A stretch of DNA of 64,000 bases. It comes from Crotalaria pallida. Taxonomy: Eukaryota > Streptophyta > Magnoliopsida > Fabales > Fabaceae. Positions 20,507 to 33,178 of this stretch are shown here, in pieces. The position numbers were made by a program, and so were the translations under genes. The notes under the pieces were generated by a model. The model was not told the origin of the DNA, ran no database searches, and was given only the letters and a program-made list of their open reading frames with translations. The stretch lies in assembly GCA_037953625.1 (NCBI GenBank), contig CM075654.1, positions 51,963,001-52,027,000 of the forward strand, read 5' to 3'. Positions within the stretch are counted from its first letter, which is position 1. Every line of letters starts with the position of its first letter.

Positions 20507-23195
20507 TGTAACACCCCAATTTAGAACTTGAATTATTCTTTTTATTTAAATAATATTGTAAAAATATGGGTAATTTTTTTTCCATTGGTGACATGGACAT
20601 GGAAATACTATTACAAGAATGTTTCAGTTAAACCATTTCAAATAAAAATAAAGTCATCATGTCACACGTCACCTGTTAAGTTCCAAACTAAAATGTTACC
20701 AACACCGCGCTTTGAAACTCTATTTTCTTAAAATATCATTCATCTTAAAATAAATATCACTTTATATTTTACAAATAGTTCCGTCGGGGTTTGTCTATTT
20801 CCAAAACCAATTAAGTATCAAAACGTGTTACACGGTGGTTCTAGCAATACCAATCCCAGTGCACATAAGTGGGTTACAACACAAAATAAAAACCACAACT
20901 AAGGACTAGGAACGTCCTTAGCTACTGACTCTGACTCAACTGCAAGAGACTCCTCAAAGACAATTCTTGATTCCACCTCTTCACCTGACGTTTTCCCGTA
21001 TCATCTAATTCTTCATCTTCTAACAATGAAGAATCTCCACATGTCTCAGCAGTCAACGAACCACCTCCGTAACACAATTCCCAATCCTCCAGCTGTATTT
21101 ACCATTTATATATACCAAGAAGGAAAATAACAAGATAAAGAGAATAAGCATTCCAGACAATAAATGTCGATTGTGTGGGATTACATTAGACAATCAAGAA
21201 ATAAACACATACAACACAACAAATTTAATAAATTCATTTCACATATTTCATTGTCATCACCACTTGATTAATCACAATCTCAACTTTGTTCCTTATATTC
21301 ATATCACCATCACAAGCCATCATTTTCATGGATATCCAGATACTAAATTCCAAATTCCTTATGTGCCATTGTCTAATATTATCTCCTTGTCCAAAGGCTC
21401 ACCCATGCCATCACCATTTTCACCATTCCTTTCCAACATTAAACATCATAAACTTTATTATATTCTTAAGCTTTTCTTATTAAGTCTTATTGAATCGCAT
21501 CCATCAACGACAAGGGGATAAGAGAGCGTCATTGAGGAATTAGTTAGCACAGAATTACATCTCCTCCAATCCTCCCAAGCCTAAACGGAAGCAAACGGAA
21601 CATACAGGAACCTTAACCCACTCAGGTCGAATTACCGAGAAATCATCATAATCACAACTTTTCATCAACATTTCGTTTCGCAATTTATCATCATTATCAT
21701 TAGGGCCCAATACCATTCGACAGCCCGCCTCGTTCGGGTTCCCTCTTACCGTTTCGAAATTGATCAAGGGGGAGATAGTACTATTCTAGTCTGCAGTGTG
21801 GAACACGATACGATCCCCTGGTCTTAAGCCCCAATCACATATAGACTAGTTCCACCTAGAATAGCACTCTAGGTTTCTTGACGTATCACCGTCATCACCT
21901 CCCCTATCACAATCGCTCACCTGAGCATCCGCAGATAAACAAGGTATCTTCCTCTCCACTACTTCACACCCAACTCACCGCATTTGTCAATTTCTTTTAG
22001 TGTGTTATTGATGTTTTATTAAACCTAAAGGTATGGTCGATTCACTCTTGTACATCCCTTCAGTGAACCTCGACCTCTAATTAAATTATTCACATTAATC
22101 TCTTCCACGATAATTCACAACATCATCACAGACGAGGGCTCGAAACCATGGCATAAAGCTCACGCGGCCAGCACCATCCTCAACCTGACAAGCAGGTCAC
22201 AACAACCGTGCACCTCAAGGAGCTCAATCTATCCTCAATCTGGATGTCACAACGACAGTGCACATCAGGGAGTACAATCTTTCACATCAATCCTTAATCA
22301 ACTTTCAGTACACTGACACCTCAATCTCTTATTTCATGAGTCTTTTAGATTTCCAATCATTCTTACTTTCACACTTACCATAATTTCCATCAAGGTCTCA
22401 TATTTAATCATGGTTTATTTCCTTTAAACTCGCACATCACATTATCATTTTATATATCACAACATTTCTAGTCAAGACATGGCAGACGTCTCTTAGCACA
22501 AATAATTCTACTTATGCAATAAAATTCAGCAGGCATATAATAACAAATAGTATCATCATGGCATCACAGTAAACAATTCTCAATTCAATAATCATTTAAC
22601 CACAAAGGGATCCAGCCCTTCGTATGAGTGACCATTCACACAACCAAGTGTCACTATACGATTGACTCTTAGATCCTACGATCCGACTTTTGACATGGTT
22701 AGGAACAACTTGACAGATTACCTAATCACCACGGTGTCTTAAGAAAAGCTTCTCTCTCACCTGACGAAGCTTACAGCCTTTGCGGTCCATCGGGTCAAAG
22801 CTGTCGTTAACCTTATCCTCTTCCATCCTTCCTTAAATCAGGAAACCACACAAATATATATTACGTAATCAAACTATGCCACACCCATATGTCAAGCACT
22901 TAAATTCTTTAAGATAACTATCACAAATACTTTAATGTTAATTTGCTTGCTTTCGGATATACTTTGAAAAATTCTAAAATATTGCAGGGTCCATAAAAAT
23001 CATTTAAAAACTCATTTGCAAAGATATCAAAGCTGAATTCTTAATGCACATAGAAAAAAATTCACTTAAAACCAAACCAAAACAATTCAAGCCTTTACAG
23101 TTTCATTTTAAAATTCGCGGGTAAATTGTACGCTGATAATTTAAAACAATATGATGAATAAAAATATAAATACGTCAAACTTTTCTGGTTACAAA
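20507..23195 (-). repeat. LTR-like element inside Ty1/copia, left part
   Basis: With 38903-42632 this forms one element of about 6.4 kb: TGTAACACCCC at 20507, ...GGTATCACA at 42632, and ACTAT duplications outside both ends. It is interrupted by the three-LTR element at an ACAAA duplication. No PBS, polypurine tract or retroelement protein was found in either part, so it is most simply a very long solo LTR or a large non-coding derivative. Minus orientation is suggested because it ends GGGGTGTTACA on that strand and carries acceptor-like text near 21090 (AATGCTTATTCTC...TACAG). The ORFs inside (for example 21171-21521) have no recognisable domain. Confidence 0.6.
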
Positions 23196-23376
23196 TGTAA
23201 CATCCCTAATTTAATTCCCAAGTTTAATTACGAGATTAGTGGACATAAGAGGTGAAGAGTGGTAGGAAAAACCCAGTGATAGATATTAGAACCAAGAATA
23301 GTCAGGAAATAGTTAAAGTTTTTAATAGGGAGAAAAATTAGGATTTTAATATTTGGAGCTCAAAACCCAAAACAAA

Positions 23377-23439
23377 CCGTTGGATTTGAAGATAAGTATG
23401 TTAGGAAGGTTATCTTCAAATTTGAGCAAGATCCAACGG
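23377..23439. promoter_or_regulatory. Conserved LTR hairpin
   Basis: CCGTTGGAT (23377-23385) pairs perfectly with ATCCAACGG (23431-23439). It is followed by TTAACGAAGAAGTTATGGC, the reverse complement of the text flanking this hairpin in the minus-oriented LTRs. Copies also lie in the second and third LTRs near 29680-29740 and 36680-36740. Confidence 0.6.
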
Positions 23440-23502
23440 TTAACGAAGAAGTTATGGCAATTTGAAGTGCGAAAGGTGTTGTCATTTTTAACATTGGATA
23501 TC

Positions 23503-23560
23503 TATATCCAACATAGGGATATCGATGTTGGATATCGATATCCACCAATATCCCACGACT
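23503..23560. repeat. GATATCGATATC palindrome cluster
   Basis: GGATATC-type palindromes recur four to five times in 58 bp. The equivalent clusters in the sister LTRs (29799-29870, 36799-36858) differ in number and order while the surrounding LTR is almost unchanged. A further cluster lies in the internal region at 27628-27690. Confidence 0.75.
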
Positions 23561-23955
23561 CTACTGCACCAGTTTTTAAGTCGGTAAACATAATTTTTCA
23601 CTCATTTTTCATGGTTTTCTTCCCCTCCTTCCTCGAGCTCTCTCCCTCCCTCAACCCTAATGTTTCGAATCGACCAAACCACCCTAATTTACATGAAATC
23701 AACATCACAAATCGGTTCCCCATCAACTTCTAGCTATTTTCCATCACATAAATCACATATATCTCCCTCTTTCATTCAAATCCCAATTCACCCACCAAAA
23801 CCTAGGTTTGTGCAATCACTGCCATGGAGCTTCTAATTGTTCAAGGAGTCTTAGAATAGGTTGGAGAGCATGAAATAGGAGGCTAAGGAGCTAGGTTTGG
23901 AGTTTTGTAAGTGGGTTCCAAGAGAACCCTATTTTCCTCTCTCTCTCTCTAAAAG

Positions 23956-25189
23956 GTAAGGGGGGAGACATTTGGCTTAAATGAGAGAAAGGGTATAGTA
24001 ATAATCATAGAAATATAATTATGTACATGTGTTTGGTTTGTACTTGTATGAATTATGTATGATTTCTTGAGTTAGGGTATTGTGCTAATTGATTTATTAA
24101 TGTTTATGTTTGATTTAAGTTGAGTGTATGGTTGTCATGAATTACATGATTTCTCAAGTTATAGTTTATGTAAATGGCTTGATGATGGTTTGTGTTAGTT
24201 ATGAAGTGTGTGGTTTCTTTGGTTATGACTCTATACTAATTGGTTGGTGACAATTATTTTTAGACTATGGAATATATGTTTAATGATATGGATGGATAAA
24301 CATTATGATCACTATTATTTTTGTGTATACTTAAATGGAAATTATTGCATTATCGTGGACAAACACCCTAAGCTAGAGGATATATATAAAGGAATATAAT
24401 TATATAAAGGTTTGACTATTCCAATTAAATTAAAATGAGTAGAAACACGTGCATTCAGAAGTGAGGAAGGACGTTAGGAAATTGGAAAAGATCCGTGAAC
24501 ATTTTATGGACCGACGGGTATCGTAGAATGGACGGACGAGAGTGACATAGTGGCTCAATTGTGTTACTAATACAATTGTGGGAAATTATCATAGAGGACT
24601 TTGATCCACTAGAGGACCTAATACAGTATGAGGTATTCTACAAAGGGATACGAGTACTGGGATAAGTCGGGGATTGGTCCGTGCACACTATGATAATTCT
24701 ATCTTTCACTTATGCACTTCTGGACTAGTTGAGGGTGGTCCCTGCTATAGCCAATTTGGGTAAAACGGCCCAAGTTGTACGGTGTACACTGAATGGGATA
24801 GCTTCCCACAGTGCCATGGGGAAATCCACCCGACATCGTATTGAGCAAGCATTGGTTGAGGGACACTTACTCCTAGTTTATCTTTTCCAATTGTGTGGAG
24901 GGTGATGTGAGGATATATGGAATTATGGATATATGGACATATGGAATCATGGAATTATGGAAATATGGATAAATGGAAACATATGGCATATGGATCATTA
25001 TGGGTTATGGAGTTGCATTACATCATATGCATTTGTTCATTTTGGATTATAATGGAAAATATATGGAAACTTTATTTATATGGAATCATATAATTGTGTG
25101 ATGTGTATATACTTATATTCTATTATTGTTATTATGTGTTTTCTTTAATTTCTGTTTAAATGTCTCACCCTCTTAGTGGACATTTTTAG
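23956..25189 (+). other. Candidate LTR-internal intron
   Basis: AAAAG|GTAAGGGG at the 5' side and AAATGTCTCACCCTCTTAG...CATTTTTAG at the 3' side, 1234 bp. In the second and third LTRs the acceptor is followed by GTACAC, matching GTACC or GTACT in other families; this copy has a G-to-A change at that base. Inferred. Confidence 0.45.
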
Positions 25190-25229
25190 ATACACAATGG
25201 AGTCAACGGCAAGTCCGCCACCGAGGAGC

Positions 25230-25256
25230 ATTACACTCCAAATGATGGAGTGTAAT
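25230..25256. terminator. Stem-loop downstream of the candidate acceptor
   Basis: ATTACACTCC and GGAGTGTAAT form a perfect 10-bp stem with a 7-base loop, 40 bp after the acceptor-like site. It is conserved in the other two LTRs. Confidence 0.5.
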
Positions 25257-25590
25257 TGATATTTACGACCTGAGGGTCATGATGATGCAACCATTAGGAT
25301 CTGTAATCATAAGTAGCAAACTAATTATGTTTTATAAAGATTATTTTAATATTTTGATTCAAATTCCAATTATTAATTGTTGTACAAGGATTATACTTTT
25401 ATGTTGAGATTTTATAACTGAGGAAGTTGTAATATCTGTTTTATGTGAATAGATAATCTCTGGAATCAGACAGGTGATTTGATTTACAAGGGAAAGATTC
25501 AATTTTTAAAGTAAACCCTGTCAAAATTTTAATGAACTCACTATTTTCCTAAATTAACCATATTATTCTAAAAGGCAAGGTGTTACATTA

Positions 25591-25603
25591 TGGTATCAGA
25601 GCC
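25591..25603 (+). other. Primer-binding site, tRNA-Met type
   Basis: TGGTATCAGAGCC lies three bases after the LTR end. It is the plant initiator tRNA-Met consensus and orients the element as plus. Confidence 0.88.
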
Positions 25604-26475
25604 AGGTTGTAATCCTCGGCTGTGGAGTATGGATTTCCATATCTCCAAAGAGTTACTCCACACGAGAGTAACTGATTATTAGCAAATTAAGTGTTAAAAT
25701 TGCAATAGAAATATGTGTGTAGGTGGTTGGCAAGTCGGTGAGTCTTTAGTGATAAAGGATAGGATTTATATCCTTTAGTTAATGTTAGTAATGCATGTCC
25801 AATCCAAAGTGGGCTAAGTTTAATTTTCAGAATATGACTTTGTCATGTTTAGAAAGGAACAGGAAATCAAAACTAGGGAAAGTGGAAACTCCCAATGGGT
25901 CAGAGCATGAACTTGCTACCCCAACGGGAAGGACTAATCCTTAGTTTTGAATCGAATGCATCATTTCCTAAATGTGACAAAGAAAGTGAAACTCTTGTTT
26001 ACAATGAAATTCTTAAAGTCTCTCTCTGGATTGGATAAGGAGTTTCTATTATATGATTGGAATTCAGGTAGTACGAAAATGATTCTATTCTCCAATGCAA
26101 TGTAGAATCGAGAAGGGCCCCTCGAAATTTACATTTAATTGGAAGATGATATCATTGAGTCCTTGAATCCAATGAAATAATTGTTAGGTTTATTTTATAG
26201 GCCTAAGATTAGGAAGGGTGTTAGGAGGTATAGAAGTCGTAGCAGAGTTGCGCAGCGGAAGTGTTGTAAGTGTGGTAAGGGTTGTGGGAGTTATTTCGTA
26301 GGGAGATAGGAGTCTAGCTAGTTCAAGCATTTGAGTTAGCTATGATAGTGCTAGAATTTGTAGACATAGACTAGAAAGTCAGAAACCTCAAGAGAGGATA
26401 TAGTGTTAGTCTCAGGTTTAAGCAAGAAGATGCTTGAAACTCTAGGTGGATGTATTGAGCTAGGATGTATGTTTG

Positions 26476-26486
<11 letters not shown>

Positions 26487-26524
<38 letters not shown>
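26487..26524. repeat. (GT)n microsatellite
   Basis: About 19 GT units preceded by TA repeats. The equivalent place in the second internal region (about 34061-34098) has a longer TA part and fewer GT units. Confidence 0.85.
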
Positions 26525-26525
<1 letters not shown>

Positions 26526-29500
26526 TGTTATTATGTGTTGGCTTATGTTTGCCTAAATGATTAATTGTGCTTGTGATGATGCTTGCTATTGTTTGTGAAT
26601 GGTGAACTTGTTTTGGGTATGAAAACTATTTTGGAAACTTTCTTATAAAACGGTGTTACTATCAAGAGGTCAATTGATTTCCAAGGATAATGGTATAATG
26701 TTGGGAATTAATTGATATTTAGGCTTGATAGTATTTCAAATGAATTTCAATTGTTTTGAAACTGAATTCAAAAAATGAATTTCATTATGTTGAAAGGAAC
26801 CAGAAATCTTTCCAAATTGAGTGTTAGGTCGTATGATGAAATTTTGAGAGGTTAATAAAAAACAAAGGATTTCTAAGTAATCGGGCGGTGAAGTAATTCA
26901 TTGTTTCATTTAAGCTATGTGCCGATTAAATAGAAACTCTTGCATACGACACCAATCAATTTGGAATGAAACTTAGCTTTCAAGCTCAAAGTCAAAGAGA
27001 ATATGATTGTTCTAACTTTTGAAGACAAATCACAATAAATTTTCTGGTATAAGAGCATATTTCTTTTTTCCGTGAGTTTGATAATCCTAAGTAATTTGTA
27101 CTCTTTCATCTGAACTTTCCCGAAGTTAGATGGAGATAAAATTTTTCAAAGACCTATGATTTGATTTACAAAGTAGTTTTCAAAGTTTCATCCAACTCAT
27201 TTTCACAAGGAAAAATATCAAGATTGTAAAGAGCTAACCAACTTGGATGATTGAGTCTTTTATTAAGATTTTACCCAAACATAAAAGTTTCTATCAAGAG
27301 AAGAATCTGATTTTTCAAGAGTTTTGATTTCATCAGCATACAATTGAAAATGTTTTCTTGCATGTCACTCCGATTTTACAACATGAGAAACGCATACATG
27401 TTTTCTGATGGGTTCTTTGTTTTTCATAAAAATATATATAGAAATGCATAACTGAATTTCTGACATCCACATTGATTTTAAAAGGTGTAAGTACTTTTAC
27501 AATATGAGGGTTGCATTTTTTTTTACTTTAACCCCATACTTGATAATTGTTTTTACCGAAGTTTATAGCATGGCATAGGAATAGATTTGGTATTTCAAAA
27601 CTCCAATCAGTATGCAGAAATTCAATAGTGGATTTCGATATCCAGCAGGAGATATCGATTGTGCCTATCGATATGCACAAGAGGATATCGATATCACCAC
27701 CCCAAATTTTTCTACCAAAATAAAAAAAAAATAAAAAATTTACATCTGAATTGATTAAAAAGTTGATTGTTAAAAAAAAAATTGTTTACTTGAATGCATA
27801 GTTGTAATGAATGTCTGATGTGTGCCATTCTAATAGATAGATTCCGATCTTCTGGTAGTTAGATGTTTATCTCAATTTCCTTAGAATCTAAACTAGTGAT
27901 GAATAGTCATCATTAGATCAGGCAAATAGAGAAGTCTCAACTAGGATTTAAGAGCAAGTTGTAGCTGTGCGATCTCTGAGCTTAAGGAACCAAATAGGAA
28001 ACTTGGAGCCTATGAGAAAGTGCTAAGTATAGGTTTAGTTGAGGTCGTAGATAGTGGATTCGATTTATCATATTAAGTGTAGAACTACAATAGTTTTTAA
28101 TTTGTAGATTGGGTAGTAAAAGCTAAGTTCGATTTGATTAAGTCTTAGAGTTTAAGACATAAGCATATAGTTATGTAGATATGTATATGGGAAGTGGGTT
28201 TTCTGTGTTTTTGGGTGATTGACTTTTATGTGTGTATATACAATTTCTAAACTTATCAAGACTATAAGTTAAGTCCAACTATTTTCATGAACTATTTACT
28301 TGGAATCTTCTTACGGGAGTTTCCCAAACTCTAAATTTTCATATACTTGAATACTATTCAAAGTTAATTTTGGATAAAGACTATTTTCTACCTCCTATTG
28401 AAAGTGATTTTAAAAGAGTACTATATTAGTTTTCATTAACTAAGTATCAAATCTATTTTCAAAGTTAACTTCCTTGTGTTCTTTGCAGGGTAATTCCTAA
28501 TTCCCGTTTTCCTATTATATCAATATTAATCTTCATTAACTAAGTACCCAATAAAATTTTTCAAAGTTAATTGTCCGGTGTTCTCTAAACGTGGTGATTC
28601 TTAAATTCCATTTCCTTAGTATATCTATATTTTTCAAAGTAACCTCTTTCCTAGAGAAAACCTTACAAGTGATAAACTTGTAATGGAAATAACAACTTAT
28701 TTTCTATATATATATCTATGATTGAAGTGTATATAGCGGAATGATATTTTCAACCCATTTTATTGACTTCTAGTAGATTACTTTTCAAGGGATAACCCTT
28801 GTATGTATTTTTCATTATAGCCCTTATGTTTTCAATTCTATTTATATTCAAGGTATTTTCCAAACTTGACTATTTTTTTTAGGAAATGTTTATCATAGAA
28901 CAAACTTTAGCTTGTATAATGTTTTTCTTCCACGATTGACAATTCGGAATGTAGGCACATTCCAAATTTTCTCTCTTTTATATTAGATGAACTTGGTTGA
29001 AGATTAATAGCATCTTCTCTATAAATCCTCAACCCTATTTTCTAATTGTGTTATATACTGGTGAAGGCTATGTAACTATCGGGGATCATCAAGAGTTGTT
29101 TCTGTCATTGATATTTTACTATGTGCTAATTCTTTCTTGTGATTGTGTTTGAATTATAATTTGTTGCATTAATTTTCTTGAGTGTTCATATGTTGTATTT
29201 GAATATAGGTTTATCCATGTCTGTGTTGATAGGTAATGCCAATAGACTTAGGATTATAAGGATAGAACCTTAATGAATTAGTGGGACTTTTATAGGAAGT
29301 CTCATTAGAAAGCAAGTAGTCCTATCAGTGAAACCCTAACCGGAGTTGTATCCTAAGTGGGGGAGCGAATCCCCGAGGTCGTGTCTATCCTTAAGTAGGT
29401 TAAGGCCTTCCCTAAAGTTGAGCATATAGCTCTATATCCTTTCTTTTTGTTGATAGTGGGCCGAATTTCGGGGACGAAATTCATATAAGTTGGGGAGAAT

Positions 29501-32029
29501 TGTAACATCCCTAATTTAATTCCCAAGTTTAATTAGGAGATTAGTGGACATAAGAGGTGAAGAGTGGTAGGAAAACCCCAGTGATAGATATTAGAACCAA
29601 GAATAGTCAGGAAATAGTTAAAGTTTTTAATAGGGAGAAAAATTAGGATTTTAATATTTAGAGCTCAAAACCCAAAACCAACCATTGGATTTGAAGATAA
29701 GTATGTTAGGAAGGTTATCTTAAAATTTGAGCAAGATCCAACGGTTAACGAAGAAGTTATGGCAATTTGAAGTGCGAAAGGTGCTGTCATTTTTAACATT
29801 GGATATCTATATCCAACATAGGGATATCGATGTTGGATATCAATATCCATAGGTGGATATCGATATCCACGACTCTGCTGCACCAGTTTTTAAGTCGGTA
29901 AACACGATTTTTCACTCATTTTTCATGGTTTTCTTCCCCTCCTTCCACGAGCTATCTCCCTCCCTCAACCCTAATGTTTCCAATCGACCAAACCACCCCA
30001 ATTTACATGAAATCAACATCAAAAATCGGTTCCCCATCAACTTCTAGCTATTTTCCATCACATAAATCACATATATCTATCTCTTTCATTCAAATCCCAA
30101 TTCACCCACCAAAACCTAGGTTTGTGCAATCACTGCCATGGAGCTTCTATTTGTTCAAGGAGTCTTAGAATAGGTTGGAGAGCATGCAATAGGAGGCTAA
30201 GGAGCTAGGTTTGGAGTTTTGTAAGTGGGTTCCAAGAGAACCCTATTTTCCTCTCTCTCTCTAAAAGGTAAGGGGGGAGACATTTGGCTTAAATTAGAGA
30301 AAGGGTATAGTAATAATCATAGAAATATAATTATGTACATGTGTTTGGTCTGTACTTGTATGAATTATGTATGATTTCTTGAGTTAGGGTTTTGTGCTAA
30401 TTGATTTATTAATGTTTATGTTTGATTTAAGTTGAGTGTATGGTTGTCATGAATTACATGATTTCTCAAGTTATAGTTTATGTAAATGGCTTGATGATGG
30501 TTTGTGTTAGTTATGAAGTGTGTGGTTTCTTTGGTTATGACTCTATACTAATTGGTTGGTGACAATTATGTTTAGACTATGGAATATATGTTTAATGATA
30601 TGGATGGATAAACATTATGATCACTATTATTGTTGTGTATACTTAAATGGAAATTATTGCATTATCATGGACAAACACCCTAAGCTAAAGGATATATATA
30701 AAGGAATATAATTATATAAAGGTTTGACTATTCTAATTAAATTAAAATGAGTAGAAACACGTGCATTCAGAAGTGAGGAAGGACGTTAGGAAATTGGAAA
30801 AGATCCGTGAACATTTTATGGACCGACGGGTATCGTAGAATGGACGAACGAGAGTGACATAGTGGCTCAATTGTGTTACTAATACAATTGTGGGAAATTA
30901 TCATAGAGGACTTTGATCCACTAGAGGACCTAATACAGTATGAGGTATTCTACAAAGGGATACGAGTACTGGGATAAGTCGGGGATTGGTCCGTGCACAC
31001 TATGATAATTCTATCCGTCACTTATGCACTTCTGGACTAGTTGAGGGTGGTCCCTGCTATAGCCAATTTGGGTAAAACGGCCCAAGTTGTATGGTGTACA
31101 CTGAATGGGATAGCTTCCCACAGTGCTATGGGGAAATCCACCCGACATCGTATTGAGCAAGCATTGGTTGAGGGACACTTACTCCTAGTTTATCTTTTCC
31201 AATTGTGTGGAGGGTGATGTGAGGATATATGGAATTATGGATATATGGACATATGGAATCATGGAATTATGGAAATATGGATAAATGGAAACATATGGCA
31301 TATGGATCATTATGGGTTATGTGTAACAACCTATTTATTTTACTTATTTTGAAAATATGGATTTAAAAATTTCTTTTAATTAAAATACTTATTATTATAA
31401 TTTTTCCCGAAAATCGGACAGAGTTCCCTCTGTTTTATGGACATTCCCAAAAATTAACTTTGACCTGTAACCTGTTCAAAACAGTTTCACTAATAACCAG
31501 GCATCCAGAATAAATATACATATATAATCTAATTCTTCTCCCAATATCCGGGGATAAAATACTAAGATGAAACTGCTTAGATTTTCGAGGAACCAAATAT
31601 AGATCCCGGGCCACCAAATATACAACTGGGATTTAAAATACATTTATAAATAAATTCTTAAAAATACTTAATAAACATAGACGTGGCCCGATTAAATTCT
31701 AGCTAAGAGATGGGTGGGTGTGAGACTCTAATTCATGGAAGGGGGAGAAGGTGAGTGATGATGGATGATGATGAAATTATAAATTGGAAGAGGGAAAAGA
31801 GAGTTTGATGGTGCCTTGAAGCTTAGAAACCTAAGCTAAGCCATTAATGGAGGAAGAGAGGGAAAGGGAGGGAGCCCTAGCTCTTGGAGGAGGAAGAAGA
31901 TGAGTGGGGGAGGAGGAGGGTTCGAATGATAGGTGGGAGGGAGTGTTTGGGGCTTAAAATGGGGTTTTGGGGTGGGAAATACCGAAATTGCCCTTAAAAA
32001 CGCGTGTTTGGTGTTGCAGATCGCAGGAT

Positions 32030-32185
32030 TTTCGCTTAAGCAAAGCATTTTCGCTTAAGCGAAGCCCTTACAGTGATGCCATGGAACCTATTTCGCTTAA
32101 GCGAAATCTACTCACTTAAGCGAGCCCTTGAGGTGTTGATTCTGTGACATTTTCGCTTAAGCGAAATAATTTACGCTTAAGCGAA
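32030..32185. repeat. Array of CGCTTAAGCG palindromes
   Basis: Six CTTAAG-centred palindromes in about 155 bp, most of the form TTCGCTTAAGCGAA, with unrelated spacers. One arm is mutated in the copy nearest 32035. Confidence 0.85.
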
Positions 32186-32265
32186 ATCCTCTGGCACTGC
32201 TACTTCATTTTTCTATTTTTCAGCTATTTTCTCCCAACTTCGAACAGCCATAACTTCTTCGTTCA

Positions 32266-32328
32266 CCGTCGGATCTTGCTCAAATTTGACGAGCAACTTC
32301 CTAAAAATCATACCTTCATATCCAACGG
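32266..32328. promoter_or_regulatory. Conserved LTR hairpin
   Basis: CCGTCGGAT (32266-32274) and ATCCAACGG (32320-32328), with the same CATAACTTCTTCGTT flank and CTTGCTCAAATTT loop text as in the other families. Confidence 0.6.
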
Positions 32329-33178
32329 TGAAATTTTGTTTTGAGTCCTAAATCTTTTATTTTCATTTTCTAACCTACGTTATGTTTTAGTGCCGAATTA
32401 TCTATTTTTCTGGCCAGTTCCTAATTCCAATTTAATGCTCCTTTCTTTTCCTAACCAAATATTATTATTATTTATCTTTCCTAATTCTTGAACACTTATT
32501 TTAATACCAATTTATGGTTTTATTCTTATTATCTCAATTATCTCGAACGGTTATTAATTTATTTGCACTTAGGTTTTAAAATTTAGGATGTTACATTATG
32601 GAGTTGCATTACATCATATGCATTTGTGCATTTTGGATTATAATGGAAAATATATGGAAACTTTATTTATAAGGAATCATATATTGGTGTGATGTGTATA
32701 TACTTATATTCTATTATTGTTATTATGTGTTTTCTTTAATTTCTATTTAAATGTCTCACCCTCTTAGTGGACATTTTTAGGTACACAATGGAGTCAACGA
32801 CAAGTCCGCCACCGAGGAGCATTACACTCCAAATGATGGAGTGTAATTGATATTTACGACCTGAGGGTCATGATGATCCAACCATTAGGATCTGTAATCA
32901 TAAGTAGCAAACTAATTATGTTTTATAAAGATTATTTTAATATTTTGATTCAAATTCCAATTATTAATTGTTGTACAAGGATTATACTTTTATGTTGAGA
33001 TTTTATAACTGAGGAAGTTGTAATATCTGGTTTATGTGAATAGATAATCTCTGGAATCAGACAGGTGATTTGATTTACAAGGGAAAGATTCAATTTTTAA
33101 AGTAAACCCTGTCAAAATTTTTATGAACTCACTATTTTCCTAAATTAACCATATTATTCTAAAAGGCAAGGTGTTACA

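Larger units (their letters stand above)
23196..25587 (+). repeat. First LTR of the three-LTR element
   Basis: TGTAACATCCC...GGTGTTACA, 2392 bp. It contains the inverted conserved hairpin (23377-23439), GATATCGATATC palindromes (23503-23560), a CT-rich tract and AAAAG|GTAAGGGGGGAG (23956), the shared block with GAGCAAGCATTGGTTGAGGG (24844 on), acceptor-like sequence at 25189 (ACATTTTTAG, followed here by A instead of G) and a 10-bp stem-loop at 25230-25256. Near-identical to the other two LTRs. Confidence 0.88.
25588..29500 (+). mobile_element. First internal region of the three-LTR element, non-coding
   Basis: 3.9 kb with no long ORF and no recognisable gag, protease, RT or integrase. A short Cys-rich stretch (about 26240-26290, CCKCGKGCGSYF in one frame) could be a gag zinc-knuckle relic but is too short to prove it. 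It contains a (GT)n tract at about 26487-26524, palindromes of the GATATCGATATC type at 27628-27690 and, at the 3' end, an inverted repeat GAATTTCG/CGAAATTC (29463-29482) followed by a purine tract ending GGGGAGAAT right before the next LTR. Confidence 0.75.
31322..32595 (-). repeat. Solo LTR (1.27 kb) with TTATG target duplications
   Basis: TGTAACAACC at 31322 and GGATGTTACA at 32595, flanked by TTATG at 31317-31321 and 32596-32600. Absent from the first and third LTRs. It carries six CTTAAG-centred palindromes (32030-32185) beside the conserved hairpin (32266-32328), which places its start at 32595 (minus orientation). It lacks the intron-like part of the longer LTRs. The block near 31420-31490 (GTTCCCTCTG...ATGGACATTCCC) resembles the same end of the LTRs at 6452 and 53958. 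Confidence 0.88.
29501..33178 (+). repeat. Second (middle) LTR, interrupted by a solo LTR
   Basis: It starts TGTAACATCCC after a purine tract and ends GGTGTTACA before a primer-binding site. Without the insertion at 31322-32595 and one duplicated TTATG it is about 2.4 kb, like its sisters. It works as the 3' LTR of the left internal region and the 5' LTR of the right one. Confidence 0.88.

Noticed and set aside
20507..20600. N-terminus of the 196-codon ORF at 20010-20600 as copia protein
   Set aside because: The copia element ends at 20501-20506 here; the first 30 or so codons lie in the inserted LTR.
23353..23733. 126-codon ORF and its near copies at 29853 and 36685 as a conserved gene
   Set aside because: They are LTR sequence repeated three times; frames differ between copies and no domain is seen, so conservation reflects recent duplication.
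29501..33178. The three LTRs as three independent insertions
   Set aside because: Only the outer edges carry the ACAAA duplication; each inner LTR is joined directly to a PBS and a purine tract.
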